64,000 bases of DNA from Mycolicibacterium llatzerense (GTDB lineage Bacteria > Actinomycetota > Actinomycetes > Mycobacteriales > Mycobacteriaceae), in NCBI RefSeq assembly GCF_000878195.1, contig NZ_JXST01000012.1:78423-142422 (forward strand), given 5' to 3'. Below are positions 43,352-52,070 of this stretch, piece by piece. The notes under the pieces are model-generated. The model was given only the letters and a program-made list of their open reading frames with translations, did not search any database and was not told the origin of the DNA. Position numbers and translations under genes: made by a program. Each line of letters begins with the position of its first letter. Positions within the stretch are counted from its first letter, which is position 1.

Positions 43352-43404
43352 AGGACCCGAAATTGCCGACCGGTAGCACCACTTCGGGCACTTAGTCTGA
43401 AAAT

Positions 43405-43968
43405 ATGCACAAACGCGCGTGGCGCATCCTGCTGGTCGTCGCTGCCCTGGTGATGGTGGGTGTCGCCGGCCTGGCCGGGTATCGCGGCTACCGCGAGCAC
43501 ATCGCCCGACCGGATTTCCCCGCTGTCGATACCTCGCGGCTGAGCCCCGGGCGCGCAGCCGTCGTGCACATCCTGGCCCAGGAGTACGCCGCCCAATCCG
43601 GCATGTCCAAGTACTCGGAGGGCAACGACGAGCCATGGTGCGCGGACTTCACCAGCTGGGTGATGCGGGAATCCGGCAAACCCTTCACCAATCCCAATTC
43701 CGGGCACTGGCGCATACCTGGCGTCATGACGCTCACTGACTACCTGCACTCCGAGGGGCGCTGGGAGTCACCGGACTATTCGCCACTGCCCGGCGACATG
43801 GTGCTCTACGACAAGCCGAGCCCGAAGGGTCAGCACGTCAACATCGTGCTCATCAACGACGACGGCACGCTCACCACGGTCGGCGGGGGCGAGGGCACCA
43901 ACGTGGGCCTGTCGACCTACAAGATCGCCGACGATCCGGGCATCCGGGGCTTCGGCCGCTACGAATGA
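43405..43968 (+). CDS. CHAP-domain (NlpC/P60-like) putative amidase, membrane anchored
   Basis: 187 residues. A single transmembrane anchor (about 7-27) precedes the domain. EPWCADFTSWVMRESG (Cys near residue 76) and LPGDMVLYD...GQHVNIVL (His near 146) give the Cys-His pair of CHAP-type cysteine amidases or peptidases. Such proteins cleave peptidoglycan stem peptides or related amides outside the membrane. It stands alone between the importer operon and convergent htdX. A 23-bp palindrome follows the stop. Confidence 0.75.
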   Translation: MHKRAWRILLVVAALVMVGVAGLAGYRGYREHIARPDFPAVDTSRLSPGRAAVVHILAQEYAAQSGMSKYSEGNDEPWCADFTSWVMRESGKPFTNPNSGHWRIPGVMTLTDYLHSEGRWESPDYSPLPGDMVLYDKPSPKGQHVNIVLINDDGTLTTVGGGEGTNVGLSTYKIADDPGIRGFGRYE

Positions 43969-43977
43969 TCCGCGCCG

Positions 43978-44030
43978 AACGTGAAGTCGATGGTGAGATT
44001 TCGCTGGAATCTCGCCATCAACTTCACGTT
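43978..44030. terminator. 23-bp palindrome between CHAP gene and htdX
   Basis: Arms 43978-44000 and 44008-44030 pair with 2 mismatches around a 7-base loop; the outer part reads AACGTGAAGT...ACTTCACGTT. It lies between convergent stops 43968 and 44105. Confidence 0.75.
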
Positions 44031-44104
44031 GGAAACGACAAGAGCATCGGCTCCAAATCGCAAGTGCCGCAGGAGAGCCGACGCGCCTGGGCGCGCGACG
44101 AGAG

Positions 44105-44947
44105 CTACAGCCCGGTGACCGTCGCCGTCAGGTGCGGGTAACCCTTCGACAGGTTGCGCAGCGCCAGCTCCCAACCCCCGTCGATGGGTTCGACGTACAG
44201 CCCGACCTTCGCCGGCAGCAGCACGGGCTTGCCGAACTTGACGGAATACCGAACCGCATCCGGCAGCTGGCCCTCGATGTTGGCCAGTACCGCTGCGGCG
44301 CTGAACATTCCGTGCGCGATCGCGGTCGGGAAGCCGAACAGCTTGGCACCGATGGAGCTGGTGTGGATCGGGTTGTGGTCGCCGCCGACGTCGGCGTAGT
44401 GCCTAATCTGACCCGGCGTGATGCTGATGACCGCGTTGGGCGGCGGCAGCTTCGGCTGCTTGACCGGCTCCGGCTTCGGGCCACCCGAGAGGCTGGTCCG
44501 CTGCTGGTGCAGGAACGTGGTGACCTGGTTCCACACCAGGTCATTGCCGACCTTGATGTCGGTCACGATGTCGACCAGCAGGCCCTTGCGGTGCTCGCGC
44601 AGGTTCTCCGCTCGCACCGCCACGTCCAGCTTGTCGGTCACCTTGATGGGCCGGTACTGGGTGATGTGGTTCTCGATGTGCACCGAACCCATTGCGGCGA
44701 ACGGGAAATCGAACCCGGTGACCAACGACATCATGGTCGGGAACGTCAACGCGAACGGGTAGGTGAGCGGCACGGTGTCGCCGAACCGCAGGCCGGTCAC
44801 CGCGGCGTACTCGGCCACGTTGGTCGGGTCGATGGTCAGGCCCGACACCTTGACCGTGCGTACCGGCAGGGTGGCACCCCGCGACACGAACGGCAGCGCA
44901 CCCGCCACCGCCCGTGCCATGTTCAGAAGACCGTTGGGCTGCGACAT
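44105..44947 (-). CDS. htdX: (R)-specific 3-hydroxyacyl-thioester dehydratase HtdX (MaoC-like)
   Basis: 280 residues from ATG 44947, exactly the length of M. tuberculosis HtdX (Rv0241c). The frame is open to 45004, but that part overlaps fabG4. A double hot-dog fold is expected; the hydratase-2 motif is in HYADVGGDHNPIHTS and GFPTAIAHGM near 195-225. It dehydrates (R)-3-hydroxyacyl thioesters. It follows fabG4 with one base between stop and start, so the pair is co-translated and gives consecutive reductase and dehydratase steps. Confidence 0.92.
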   Translation of the reverse strand: MSQPNGLLNMARAVAGALPFVSRGATLPVRTVKVSGLTIDPTNVAEYAAVTGLRFGDTVPLTYPFALTFPTMMSLVTGFDFPFAAMGSVHIENHITQYRPIKVTDKLDVAVRAENLREHRKGLLVDIVTDIKVGNDLVWNQVTTFLHQQRTSLSGGPKPEPVKQPKLPPPNAVISITPGQIRHYADVGGDHNPIHTSSIGAKLFGFPTAIAHGMFSAAAVLANIEGQLPDAVRYSVKFGKPVLLPAKVGLYVEPIDGGWELALRNLSKGYPHLTATVTGL

Positions 44948-44948
44948 G

Positions 44949-46298
44949 TCAGGCACCCAACAGAGCCTGGCCGCAGACCCGAATCGTGTTGCCGGTGACG
45001 GCATTCGAGGCGGGGCTGGCGAAGTACGCGATCAGCTCGGCGACGTCGACCGGCAGGCCGCCCTGGAACAGCGAGTTGAGGCGACGGCCGACCTCGCGGG
45101 TGGCCAGCGGGATGGCGTCGGTCATCTTGGTCTCGATGAAGCCCGGCGCGACGGCGTTGATGGTGACGCCCTTCTCGCCGAACACCTCTGCATACGCGTC
45201 GGTCATGCCGATCATGCCGGCCTTGGTGGCGGCGTAGTTGGTCTGGCCGCGGTTACCGGCGATACCGGCCATCGACGACAGGCCGACGATCCGGCCGCCA
45301 TCACCGATGGCGCCGTTCTCCACCAGGCCCTGCGCAAGGCGTTGCGGCGCAAGCAGGTTCACGGCGATGACCGAGTCCCAGCGGGCGTCGTCCATGTTGG
45401 CGAGCAGCTTGTCGCGGGTGATGCCGGCGTTGTTGACGAGCACGTCGGCCTTGCCGCCGTGGTGCTCGGTCAGGTGCGCGACGATCTGGGCGACGGCGTC
45501 GTCGGCCGTCACGTCGAGGGCCAGCGCGGTGCCGCCGACTGCGGCAGCGGTCTCGGTGAGCGCGTCGGCCGCCTGCGGGACGTCGATGGCGACGACGGCA
45601 GCGCCGTCCCGGGCGAACACCCGGGCGATCTCGGCACCGATGCCGCGGGCGGCACCGGTCACCAGCGCGACCTTGCCGGCCAGCGGCTTGTCCCAGTCGG
45701 CCGGGGCGACCGAGTCGGCGGCGCCGACGTAGAACACCTGCCCGTCGACGTAGGCCGACTTGCCCGACAGCAGGAAGCGGACGGTCGACTCGATGCCGGA
45801 GGCGGCCGGCGAGGCGCCCGCCGACAGGTAGACCAGGCCGATGGTGGCGCCGCGCTGCAGCTCCTTGCCGAGCGAGCGGGTGAAGCCTTCGAGGGCGCGC
45901 TGGGCGATGCGCTCGTCGATGCTGTCGGTCTCATCGGGCGTGGTGCCGACGACGACGACGCGGCTGTTGGCGGCCAGGTTGCGCAGCACCGGGGTGAAGA
46001 ACTCGTGGAGCTGCTTGAGCTGCTCGGGCTTGGTGATGCCGGTGGCGTCGAACAGCAGACCACCGAACGAGTCGGCCCAGCGGCCGCCCACGTTGTTGCC
46101 GACCAGGTCGTAGTCGTCGGCCAGCGCTGCGCGCAAGGGCTCGGCGACGCGGCCTGCGCCGCCGATCAGCAGCGGACCGGCCAGGGCGGGCTCGCCGGCC
46201 TGGTAGCGGCGCAGCGGCTGGGGCTGCGGCACGCCGAGTTGCTTGGCCAGGAAGGAACCCGGACCGGAGGTGAGGACTTGGGAGAGGACGTCAGCCAT
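44949..46298 (-). CDS. fabG4: High-molecular-weight 3-ketoacyl reductase FabG4
   Basis: 449 residues. The N-terminal flavodoxin-like domain (about 1-200) has no cofactor site. The C-terminal short-chain dehydrogenase domain has TGAARGIG at 214-221, NNAG at 289-292, and catalytic Ser342, Tyr355 and Lys359 in the SSMAG...NYAATKAG region. FabG4 (Rv0242c) reduces 3-ketoacyl-CoA with NADH. It is divergent from fadA2 across a 145-base region holding a perfect CTTACTC/GAGTAAG palindrome, and is followed by htdX. Confidence 0.93.
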   Translation of the reverse strand: MADVLSQVLTSGPGSFLAKQLGVPQPQPLRRYQAGEPALAGPLLIGGAGRVAEPLRAALADDYDLVGNNVGGRWADSFGGLLFDATGITKPEQLKQLHEFFTPVLRNLAANSRVVVVGTTPDETDSIDERIAQRALEGFTRSLGKELQRGATIGLVYLSAGASPAASGIESTVRFLLSGKSAYVDGQVFYVGAADSVAPADWDKPLAGKVALVTGAARGIGAEIARVFARDGAAVVAIDVPQAADALTETAAAVGGTALALDVTADDAVAQIVAHLTEHHGGKADVLVNNAGITRDKLLANMDDARWDSVIAVNLLAPQRLAQGLVENGAIGDGGRIVGLSSMAGIAGNRGQTNYAATKAGMIGMTDAYAEVFGEKGVTINAVAPGFIETKMTDAIPLATREVGRRLNSLFQGGLPVDVAELIAYFASPASNAVTGNTIRVCGQALLGA

Positions 46299-46355
46299 TG
46301 CAAGCCTTTCTGCGGACGTATTTGCCAGAGACGGAAGCGTCTTGTCACAGACGAA

Positions 46356-46383
46356 CTTACTCCAGAGTAAGAACGGTGGGTAA
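46356..46383. promoter_or_regulatory. Palindromic operator between fabG4 and fadA2
   Basis: CTTACTCCAGAGTAAG (46356-46371) has perfect 7-bp arms around CA, followed by GGGTAA (46378-46383). The same TTAC/GTAA half-sites occur at the fadE5 promoter (58543-58588). The place and symmetry suggest a TetR-type repressor site serving both divergent genes. Confidence 0.65.
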
Positions 46384-46443
46384 TATAGGCGTCAAGAGAC
46401 ATCTTGCCTCAGTCATCCAACGTCAACGAACTGGAGAAATACC

Positions 46444-47745
46444 GTGGCCGAGACCAACAGCCGCCGCCGCGTGGCAGTCCTGGGTGGTAACCGCATTCCC
46501 TTCGCACGATCCGACGGTGCGTACGCGAACGCCTCCAACCAGGACATGTTCACCGCTGCACTGGACGGTCTGATCGACCGCTTCAACCTCAACGGCGAGA
46601 AGCTCGACATGGTGATCGGCGGCGCCGTCCTCAAGCACAGCCGTGATTTCAATCTCATGCGCGAGTGTGTACTGGGCACGTCGCTGTCGCCGTACACCCC
46701 GGCGTTCGATCTGCAGCAGGCCTGCGGCACCGGTCTGCAGTCGGCCATCGCGGCCGCTGACGGCATCGCTGCCGGCCGCTACGAGGTGGCCGCGGCCGGT
46801 GGCGTGGACACCGCCTCGGACGCGCCCATCGCCCTCGGCAACGACCTGCGCCGGGTGCTGCTGAGCCTGCGCCGGGCCAAGTCGAACGTCGACCGCCTCA
46901 AGCTCGTCGGCAAGCTGCCGTCGGCCGTCGGCGTCGAGATTCCGGTCAACAGCGAGGCCCGCACCGGGCTGTCGATGGGCGAGCACGCCGCCATGACCGC
47001 CAAGGAAATGGGCGTCAAGCGCACCGACCAGGACGCCCTGGCCGCCGCCAGCCACCAGAACATGGCCGCCGCCTACGACCGCGGCTTCTTCGATGACCTG
47101 GTCAGCCCCTTCCTGGGCCTGTACCGCGACAACAACCTGCGTGCCGACTCGTCGACCGAGAAGCTGGCCAAGCTCAAGCCTGTCTTCGGCGTGAAGCTGG
47201 GCGACGCCACCATGACCGCGGGCAACTCGACCCCGCTGACCGACGGTGCCTCGGTGGCGCTGCTGTCCACCGATGAGTGGGCGGCCGAGCACAACATCCC
47301 GGTGCTGGCCTACTTCGTCGACTCCGAGACCGCCGCCGTCGACTACGTCAACGGCAAGGACGGCCTGCTCATGGCCCCGACCTACGCCGTGCCGCGCCTG
47401 CTGGCCCGCAATGGCCTGACGCTGCAGGACTTCGACTTCTACGAGATCCACGAGGCCTTCGCCTCCGTGGTGCTGGCCACGCTGGCGGCCTGGGAGTCGC
47501 CGGATTACTGCAAGGGTCGCCTGGGCCTGGACGCTCCGTTGGGTGCCATCGACCGGTCCAAGCTCAACGTCAACGGCTCGTCGCTGGCGGCGGGTCACCC
47601 GTTCGCGGCGACCGGCGGCCGCATCGTGGCCCAGCTGGCCAAGCAGCTCGCCGAGAAGAAGAAGGAGACCGGCAAGCCGGTTCGTGGCCTGGTTTCCATC
47701 TGCGCCGCAGGTGGCCAGGGCGTCACCGCGATTCTCGAGGCGTAA
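46444..47745 (+). CDS. fadA2: Acetyl-CoA acyltransferase/thiolase FadA2
   Basis: 433 residues from GTG 46444. Catalytic Cys94 lies in QQACGTGLQSA, the His in FYEIHEAFA near residue 337, and the second Cys in SICAAGGQG near 420. Thiolase releases acetyl-CoA in the last step of beta-oxidation, or runs in the condensing direction. It matches Rv0243. It is divergent from fabG4-htdX and not followed directly by fadE5, unlike M. tuberculosis; three palindromes lie downstream. Confidence 0.93.
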   Translation: MAETNSRRRVAVLGGNRIPFARSDGAYANASNQDMFTAALDGLIDRFNLNGEKLDMVIGGAVLKHSRDFNLMRECVLGTSLSPYTPAFDLQQACGTGLQSAIAAADGIAAGRYEVAAAGGVDTASDAPIALGNDLRRVLLSLRRAKSNVDRLKLVGKLPSAVGVEIPVNSEARTGLSMGEHAAMTAKEMGVKRTDQDALAAASHQNMAAAYDRGFFDDLVSPFLGLYRDNNLRADSSTEKLAKLKPVFGVKLGDATMTAGNSTPLTDGASVALLSTDEWAAEHNIPVLAYFVDSETAAVDYVNGKDGLLMAPTYAVPRLLARNGLTLQDFDFYEIHEAFASVVLATLAAWESPDYCKGRLGLDAPLGAIDRSKLNVNGSSLAAGHPFAATGGRIVAQLAKQLAEKKKETGKPVRGLVSICAAGGQGVTAILEA

Positions 47746-47790
47746 TTCTCGGGGCGTGTAACGCCTCGCGAAGCCTCAGCGATACCCCAA

Positions 47791-47839
47791 GTGCCTCGTG
47801 TTTCCGTCTGACCCCCGACCTGACGGAAACACGGGGCAC
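47791..47839. terminator. 18-bp palindrome after fadA2
   Basis: GTGCCTCGTGTTTCCGTC (47791-47808) pairs with 47822-47839 with one mismatch and a 13-base loop. It lies 45 bases after the fadA2 stop. Confidence 0.7.
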
Positions 47840-47862
47840 TCTCGTGTTCGGGGTCGGGTCAG

Positions 47863-47958
47863 CCCGCGGAGGTTGGTATGCGCTCCGCGGGGTCCTCTGT
47901 CGAATGCGCAGCTTTTGGTGCCCAGACTCGAGATCTGGCGCGCAAAGCTGCACATTCG
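47863..47958. repeat. Two further palindromes in the fadA2/DUF488 junction
   Basis: CCCGCGGAG (47863-47871)/CTCCGCGGG (47883-47891) is a perfect 9-bp stem. A longer imperfect palindrome pairs 47901-47926 with 47934-47958 (outer part CGAATGCGCAGCTTT, inner CCAGA/TCTGG). With 47791-47839 they make three consecutive palindromes between convergent genes. Confidence 0.65.
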
Positions 47959-48015
47959 GCATAGCACCGCGGATCGGGTAGGCGACCTGTGCCGCCCACC
48001 CCAACCCCCAAACGT

Positions 48016-48339
48016 TCAGAGCAACGCCGCCAACACCGGCACGTGGCTGATGGCGACGTCCTTGGCCGAGGTGGTCAGCGTCACCGGGCCCATTGCCCGG
48101 AGCTTGGCCAACTCGTCCGAGTCGGCCAGCTCCTCCCGATAGCGGGCCGCGAAGTCGTCGTACTGATCCAGATGCGCGTGGTACCACTTGCGCAGCTCAT
48201 TCGACGGCGCGACGTGCGGCATCCAGGTGCCGACCCGCGGGTCTTCCTTGTGAATTCCCCTGGGCCACAACCGGTCCACGGTCACCCGGGGCGGCTGGGC
48301 CGGATCAATCGGGTCGTACACCCGAGCAGTGTCGATCAC
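48016..48339 (-). CDS. DUF488 family protein
   Basis: 107 residues from GTG 48339, overlapping the TDT transporter stop as GTGA. The segments RVTVDRLWPRGIHKE, PSNELRKWYHA and LTTSAKDVAISHV are typical of DUF488, a small family of unknown activity often annotated near stress or transport genes. The overlap with the exporter upstream suggests joint expression. Confidence 0.8.
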   Translation of the reverse strand: MIDTARVYDPIDPAQPPRVTVDRLWPRGIHKEDPRVGTWMPHVAPSNELRKWYHAHLDQYDDFAARYREELADSDELAKLRAMGPVTLTTSAKDVAISHVPVLAALL

Positions 48340-49451
48340 TTCGGGTCCTTGTGGATGGCGGCCGGAGCAGGCGGCGGGGTGAACAGGCTGCCTCCGACGC
48401 TGCCACGCAGTGTCCGCACCGCGACCAGCCCCCAGGTGCACAGCAGGAAGGCGTACGCCAGGACCGCGGCGACCCGGAACGCCGGCAGACCGGTATGCGC
48501 GGCCAGCTGCGACGTGCCGGTGACGAACGTGCCGACGGGGAACGTCAGGCTCCACCAGGTCAGTGCGAAGGGCATACCGCGCCGCATGGTCCGCACCGTC
48601 AGGGCGCTGGCCAGGCTGATCCACAGCACCGCGAAACCCCACACCGGAACGCCGAACAGCACCGCGAAGATTTTCATGCCCGACGCCAGCTCCGGGCTGA
48701 CGGCCAAGGCCGCCGCCGTTCCCAGCAGTCCCGCGGCGGTGATGCCCTGCCCCAGCGGACCCAGCACGATCCACAACGTCGGGACCCGCGCCGACCCCGA
48801 GGTGCCGTAGTGCGCCAGCCGGCTCCAGATCATCGTGATGATGATCAGGGCCGCGACCAGCGACAGCCCGAACATCGCGAAGCAGCCGTAGAACATTGTG
48901 GTGCGGGCCGTGCCCGGTGGCAGATGCTGCAGCAGCAGGGCGCCGGACGCCGCCGACACCATCGGGGGCACGACGGGCATCAGCCAGCCACCGAACGCGG
49001 CGTCCGGCCCGACTTCCAGCTGCGTGAACATCAGGAACGGGATGGTCATCGCGGTGAACAGCCCGCCGACGGTGCCCGCGGTCCACAGCACCCAGTCGAG
49101 ATCGACGGCCAGGCGCGTGCCGATCAGGTCTTTCCCGAGCAGCAGCGCGCCGAGGCCGACCGTCATCAGTGCCATCGGTGCCGCGCCGTAGAAGTGCGTC
49201 ATCTGTGGGTTGCGGACCTGACCGCGCGCCACCTTGGGGTGGCGCACCCACTGCACCGACACCGCGACGATCAGCAGCACCAGCAGGGCGGTGGCGATCA
49301 CCCACACGCCTTCGGCGAAGCCCCGCAGCCCCGGCAGGTGCACCGGCAGGGACGCCGCCGCGGTGGCGACGATGCCCGTGCCCATCACCGACGCGAACCA
49401 GTTGGGTCCGAAATATTGCAGCCGGGCGGTCTCTGGTGCATCGATGCTCAT
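48336..49451 (-). CDS. TDT family transporter (TehA/sulfite or dicarboxylate exporter-like)
   Basis: 371 residues from ATG 49451 (MSIDAPETARL), about ten transmembrane helices. GPNWFASVMGTGIVA at the N-terminus and the regular helix pattern are typical of the TDT family, which includes TehA and the sulfite exporter Ssu1. Substrate cannot be assigned. First gene of a two-gene unit with the DUF488 protein; divergent from the oxidoreductase with 46 bases between. Confidence 0.8.
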   Translation of the reverse strand: MSIDAPETARLQYFGPNWFASVMGTGIVATAAASLPVHLPGLRGFAEGVWVIATALLVLLIVAVSVQWVRHPKVARGQVRNPQMTHFYGAAPMALMTVGLGALLLGKDLIGTRLAVDLDWVLWTAGTVGGLFTAMTIPFLMFTQLEVGPDAAFGGWLMPVVPPMVSAASGALLLQHLPPGTARTTMFYGCFAMFGLSLVAALIIITMIWSRLAHYGTSGSARVPTLWIVLGPLGQGITAAGLLGTAAALAVSPELASGMKIFAVLFGVPVWGFAVLWISLASALTVRTMRRGMPFALTWWSLTFPVGTFVTGTSQLAAHTGLPAFRVAAVLAYAFLLCTWGLVAVRTLRGSVGGSLFTPPPAPAAIHKDPK

Positions 49452-49497
49452 GGTTCGATACTCACAGGTGACGTAACCCGGACTCAAGGAGCATCCC

Positions 49498-50415
49498 GTG
49501 CAGATCAGCATTTTCGGTTCGTTGAGTGGTTTCAAATCTCCCGTCGACGACACCGTCGCGTACCTGAATCAGCTGCGGGACGAAGGTTTTAGCCGGGCCT
49601 GGTTCGCCCAGATGCCTTATGAGCCAGACCTTCTCACGGCGCTGACGGTCGGGCTGCGCGAGGTCGACGGCATCGAGGTCGGCACCGGCGTGCTGCCCAT
49701 CCAGAATCAGCATCCGATGCTGCTGGCGCAGCGCGCGCTGACCATCAGTCAGATGTCGGGCGGACGGCTGCTGCTCGGGCTCGGGATGACGCACCAGGCC
49801 GTCACCGAAGGCATGTGGGGCATCCCGTGGGACAAGCCGGTGCGCCGGCTCAACGAATACCTCGACGGACTGCTGCCGCTGCTGAACGGCGAGAAGGCCG
49901 GCGCCACCGGCGAGACCGTCACCACCCGTGGTGCGCTGATCATCCCCGGGGCGCCGACGCCGCCGGTGTACATCGCCGCGCTCGGGCCGAAGCTGCTGCA
50001 GATCGCCGGACGGCGTTCGGCGGGCACCGTCACCTGGATGACGGGGCCGAAAACCCTTGCCGGGCATGTCGGTCCGACCTTGCGCCAGGCGGCCGCGGAC
50101 GCCGGCCGCGCTGATGCGGTCCGCGTGGTCGCCGCCATCCCGGTGTCCGTGACCGACGATGTCGACGGCGCCCGCAAACAGGCCGCCGAGCAGTTCGCAA
50201 TCTACGGGCACCTGCCGTCGTACCGGGCAATGCTCGACCGCGAGGGCTATGCGGGTCCGGAGGACATCGCGATCATCGGCGACGAGCAGACGGTGCGCGA
50301 TCGGCTCGCCGAACTCGAGGCCGCCGGTGTCGATGAATATGTCGGCGTGACCTTCGATCCGTCTGCCGAGGGCCGGGCCCGCACCCGCGCGGTGCTCAAA
50401 AAACTGGAATCCTGA
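49498..50415 (+). CDS. LLM-class F420-dependent oxidoreductase
   Basis: 305 residues from GTG 49498. A TIM-barrel luciferase-like fold is indicated by GFSRAWFAQMPYEPD, GTGVLPIQNQHP, SGGRLLLGLGMTHQA and the C-terminal VRDRLAELEAAGVDEY. Mycobacterial members mostly use F420 to reduce or oxidise small molecules; the substrate is unknown. It reads in the same direction as the VIT transporter, 61 bases upstream. Confidence 0.83.
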   Translation: MQISIFGSLSGFKSPVDDTVAYLNQLRDEGFSRAWFAQMPYEPDLLTALTVGLREVDGIEVGTGVLPIQNQHPMLLAQRALTISQMSGGRLLLGLGMTHQAVTEGMWGIPWDKPVRRLNEYLDGLLPLLNGEKAGATGETVTTRGALIIPGAPTPPVYIAALGPKLLQIAGRRSAGTVTWMTGPKTLAGHVGPTLRQAAADAGRADAVRVVAAIPVSVTDDVDGARKQAAEQFAIYGHLPSYRAMLDREGYAGPEDIAIIGDEQTVRDRLAELEAAGVDEYVGVTFDPSAEGRARTRAVLKKLES

Positions 50416-50476
50416 GCAGGTTTGGCAAGCCTTCATTGGCTGGCGAATCGGCGCGAGCCCGGATAGCGTTGCAGGA

Positions 50477-51187
50477 ATGGCGATCTCGTCCCATGATGCC
50501 GAGCCCCATGAGGGCTCGGTTGCGTCGAAACTGAACTGGTTGCGTGCCGGCGTGCTCGGCGCCAATGACGGCATCGTGTCGACCGCCGGCATCGTCGTCG
50601 GCGTCGCGGCCGCAACGGCGGAGCGCGGGCCGATATTCACCGCCGGTATGGCCGGGTTGGTGGCCGGCGCGGTGTCGATGGCGTTGGGCGAGTACGTGTC
50701 CGTGAGTTCCCAGCGTGACACTGAACGGGCCCTGCTGGCCAAGGAGAAGCGCGAGCTCAAGGAAGACCCCGCGGCTGAACTCGATGAACTGGCCGGCCTG
50801 TTGGAAGGCCGGGGCCTGTCGGTGTCGACGGCTCGCACCGCGGCTGAGGAACTCACCGATCACAACGCGTTCGCGGCGCACGCGGTCGTCGAATTGGGTA
50901 TCACCCCGGGGGAATTGTCGAACCCGTGGGCGGCGGCATTCTCGTCCGCGGTGGCGTTCACCGTCGGGGCGTTGTTGCCGTTGATCGCGATCCTGCTGCC
51001 CCCGACGGCGCTCCGCGTGCCGGTGACCATGTTCGCGGTGCTCCTGGCATTGGGGATCACCGGGGTGGTGTCAGCTCGGCTCGGCGGGGCTCCGGTCGGA
51101 AAAGCCGTGGCGCGCAACGTGATAGGTGGGGCCCTGGCGCTGGGCGCCACCTATGCCGTCGGCCACCTGGTCGGTACGTTCGTCTGA
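50477..51187 (+). CDS. VIT1/CCC1-family Fe2+/Mn2+ transporter
   Basis: 236 residues. LRAGVLGANDGIVSTAGIVVGVA at about 22-44 and GAVSMALGEYVSVSSQ near 69-84 are the first two helices with the metal-site Asp and Glu residues. A charged loop (about 90-135) with KEKRELKEDPAAEL precedes three C-terminal helices. Members move Fe2+ or Mn2+ out of the cytosol by proton exchange. The stop faces phaZ across a palindrome. Confidence 0.85.
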   Translation: MAISSHDAEPHEGSVASKLNWLRAGVLGANDGIVSTAGIVVGVAAATAERGPIFTAGMAGLVAGAVSMALGEYVSVSSQRDTERALLAKEKRELKEDPAAELDELAGLLEGRGLSVSTARTAAEELTDHNAFAAHAVVELGITPGELSNPWAAAFSSAVAFTVGALLPLIAILLPPTALRVPVTMFAVLLALGITGVVSARLGGAPVGKAVARNVIGGALALGATYAVGHLVGTFV

Positions 51188-51194
51188 CGCCGAG

Positions 51195-51243
51195 TGGCCA
51201 CCTTTTGCACGGATTCTCGTGAAACGCGTGCGATAAGTGGCCA
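51195..51243. terminator. Palindrome between VIT gene and phaZ
   Basis: TGGCCACCTTTTGCACG (51195-51211) mirrors CGTGCGATAAGTGGCCA (51227-51243), matching at the outer 7 and inner 5 positions. It lies between convergent stops 51187 and 51252. Confidence 0.65.
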
Positions 51244-51251
51244 GCCGGCGG

Positions 51252-52070
51252 TTAGGGGCGTGCCCCGGGCTCGCTGAGGAACGCGGCGATCACCGGCGCC
51301 AACTCGGTGGCGTTGGTGATGAGATCGACGTGCCCGCCGGAATGCAGATGCAGCTGCGAGTGCGGCATCAGAAAATTCATGATCCGCGCGTTGGCCACGG
51401 GGATGATCGGGTCGTCGGTGCCGGCCACGATCAGGGTTTCCTGACGGACCGCGGGCAGCGCGTGGATGCTCGTCCACACCGCGCCGGCCAACAACTGGTG
51501 CAGGTAACCGATCTTTGAACCGGCATGCAGCTGCTGCAGGAACAGCTTGGCGATGTCGTCGCCACGCTGGCGAACGGTGCCGCCATAGAGTTCCCCGGCG
51601 ATCGAGGCCGCATAGCCGGCATTCGAGAACCGTTTCGGCGTAACCATTTTCGCCAGGACCCGCGGGTGTCCGGGGATCATCACGGCGCCGGTTCCGGTCG
51701 CGATCAACACCAGCCGTCGGCAGCGCCTCGGGTTCTGGAACGCGAACTGCTGGGCCAGCGCCCCGCCCCAGGACAGGCCGAGGATGTCGACGACCGTGAA
51801 CCCCAGCTTGTTGAGCATGCGGCCCAGCACCCAGGCCAGGTAAGGAAAGCCATAGGGCGCGAACGACGTTGGTGACCCTCCGGTCCCGGGCACATCGAAC
51901 CGGATCACCGTGGTGCCCGGCAGGTGTTCGACGAAGGGGTCGAGTACCTCGAGGCTGGCGCCGATGCCGTTGCACAGCACCAGTGGGACCGCGTTGGGGT
52001 CAGTGCCTCGGTCGACCCGGACCCGCAGCCGCTGGCCCCCGACCGACACATACCGCTCCGTGGTGGTCAT
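51252..52070 (-). CDS. phaZ: PhaZ-like intracellular polyhydroxyalkanoate depolymerase
   Basis: 272 residues from ATG 52070. The alpha/beta hydrolase core has CNGIGASLEVLDPFVEHL, FDVPGTGGS, the nucleophile Ser100 in LGLSWGGALAQQ, the acid in AGTDDPIIP and His in SGGHVDLI near 247. The N-terminal half is very like Pseudomonas-type medium-chain PHA depolymerases, which release 3-hydroxyacids from cytoplasmic granules. Its start overlaps the phaC stop as ATGA, which strongly supports the assignment. Confidence 0.85.
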   Translation of the reverse strand: MTTTERYVSVGGQRLRVRVDRGTDPNAVPLVLCNGIGASLEVLDPFVEHLPGTTVIRFDVPGTGGSPTSFAPYGFPYLAWVLGRMLNKLGFTVVDILGLSWGGALAQQFAFQNPRRCRRLVLIATGTGAVMIPGHPRVLAKMVTPKRFSNAGYAASIAGELYGGTVRQRGDDIAKLFLQQLHAGSKIGYLHQLLAGAVWTSIHALPAVRQETLIVAGTDDPIIPVANARIMNFLMPHSQLHLHSGGHVDLITNATELAPVIAAFLSEPGARP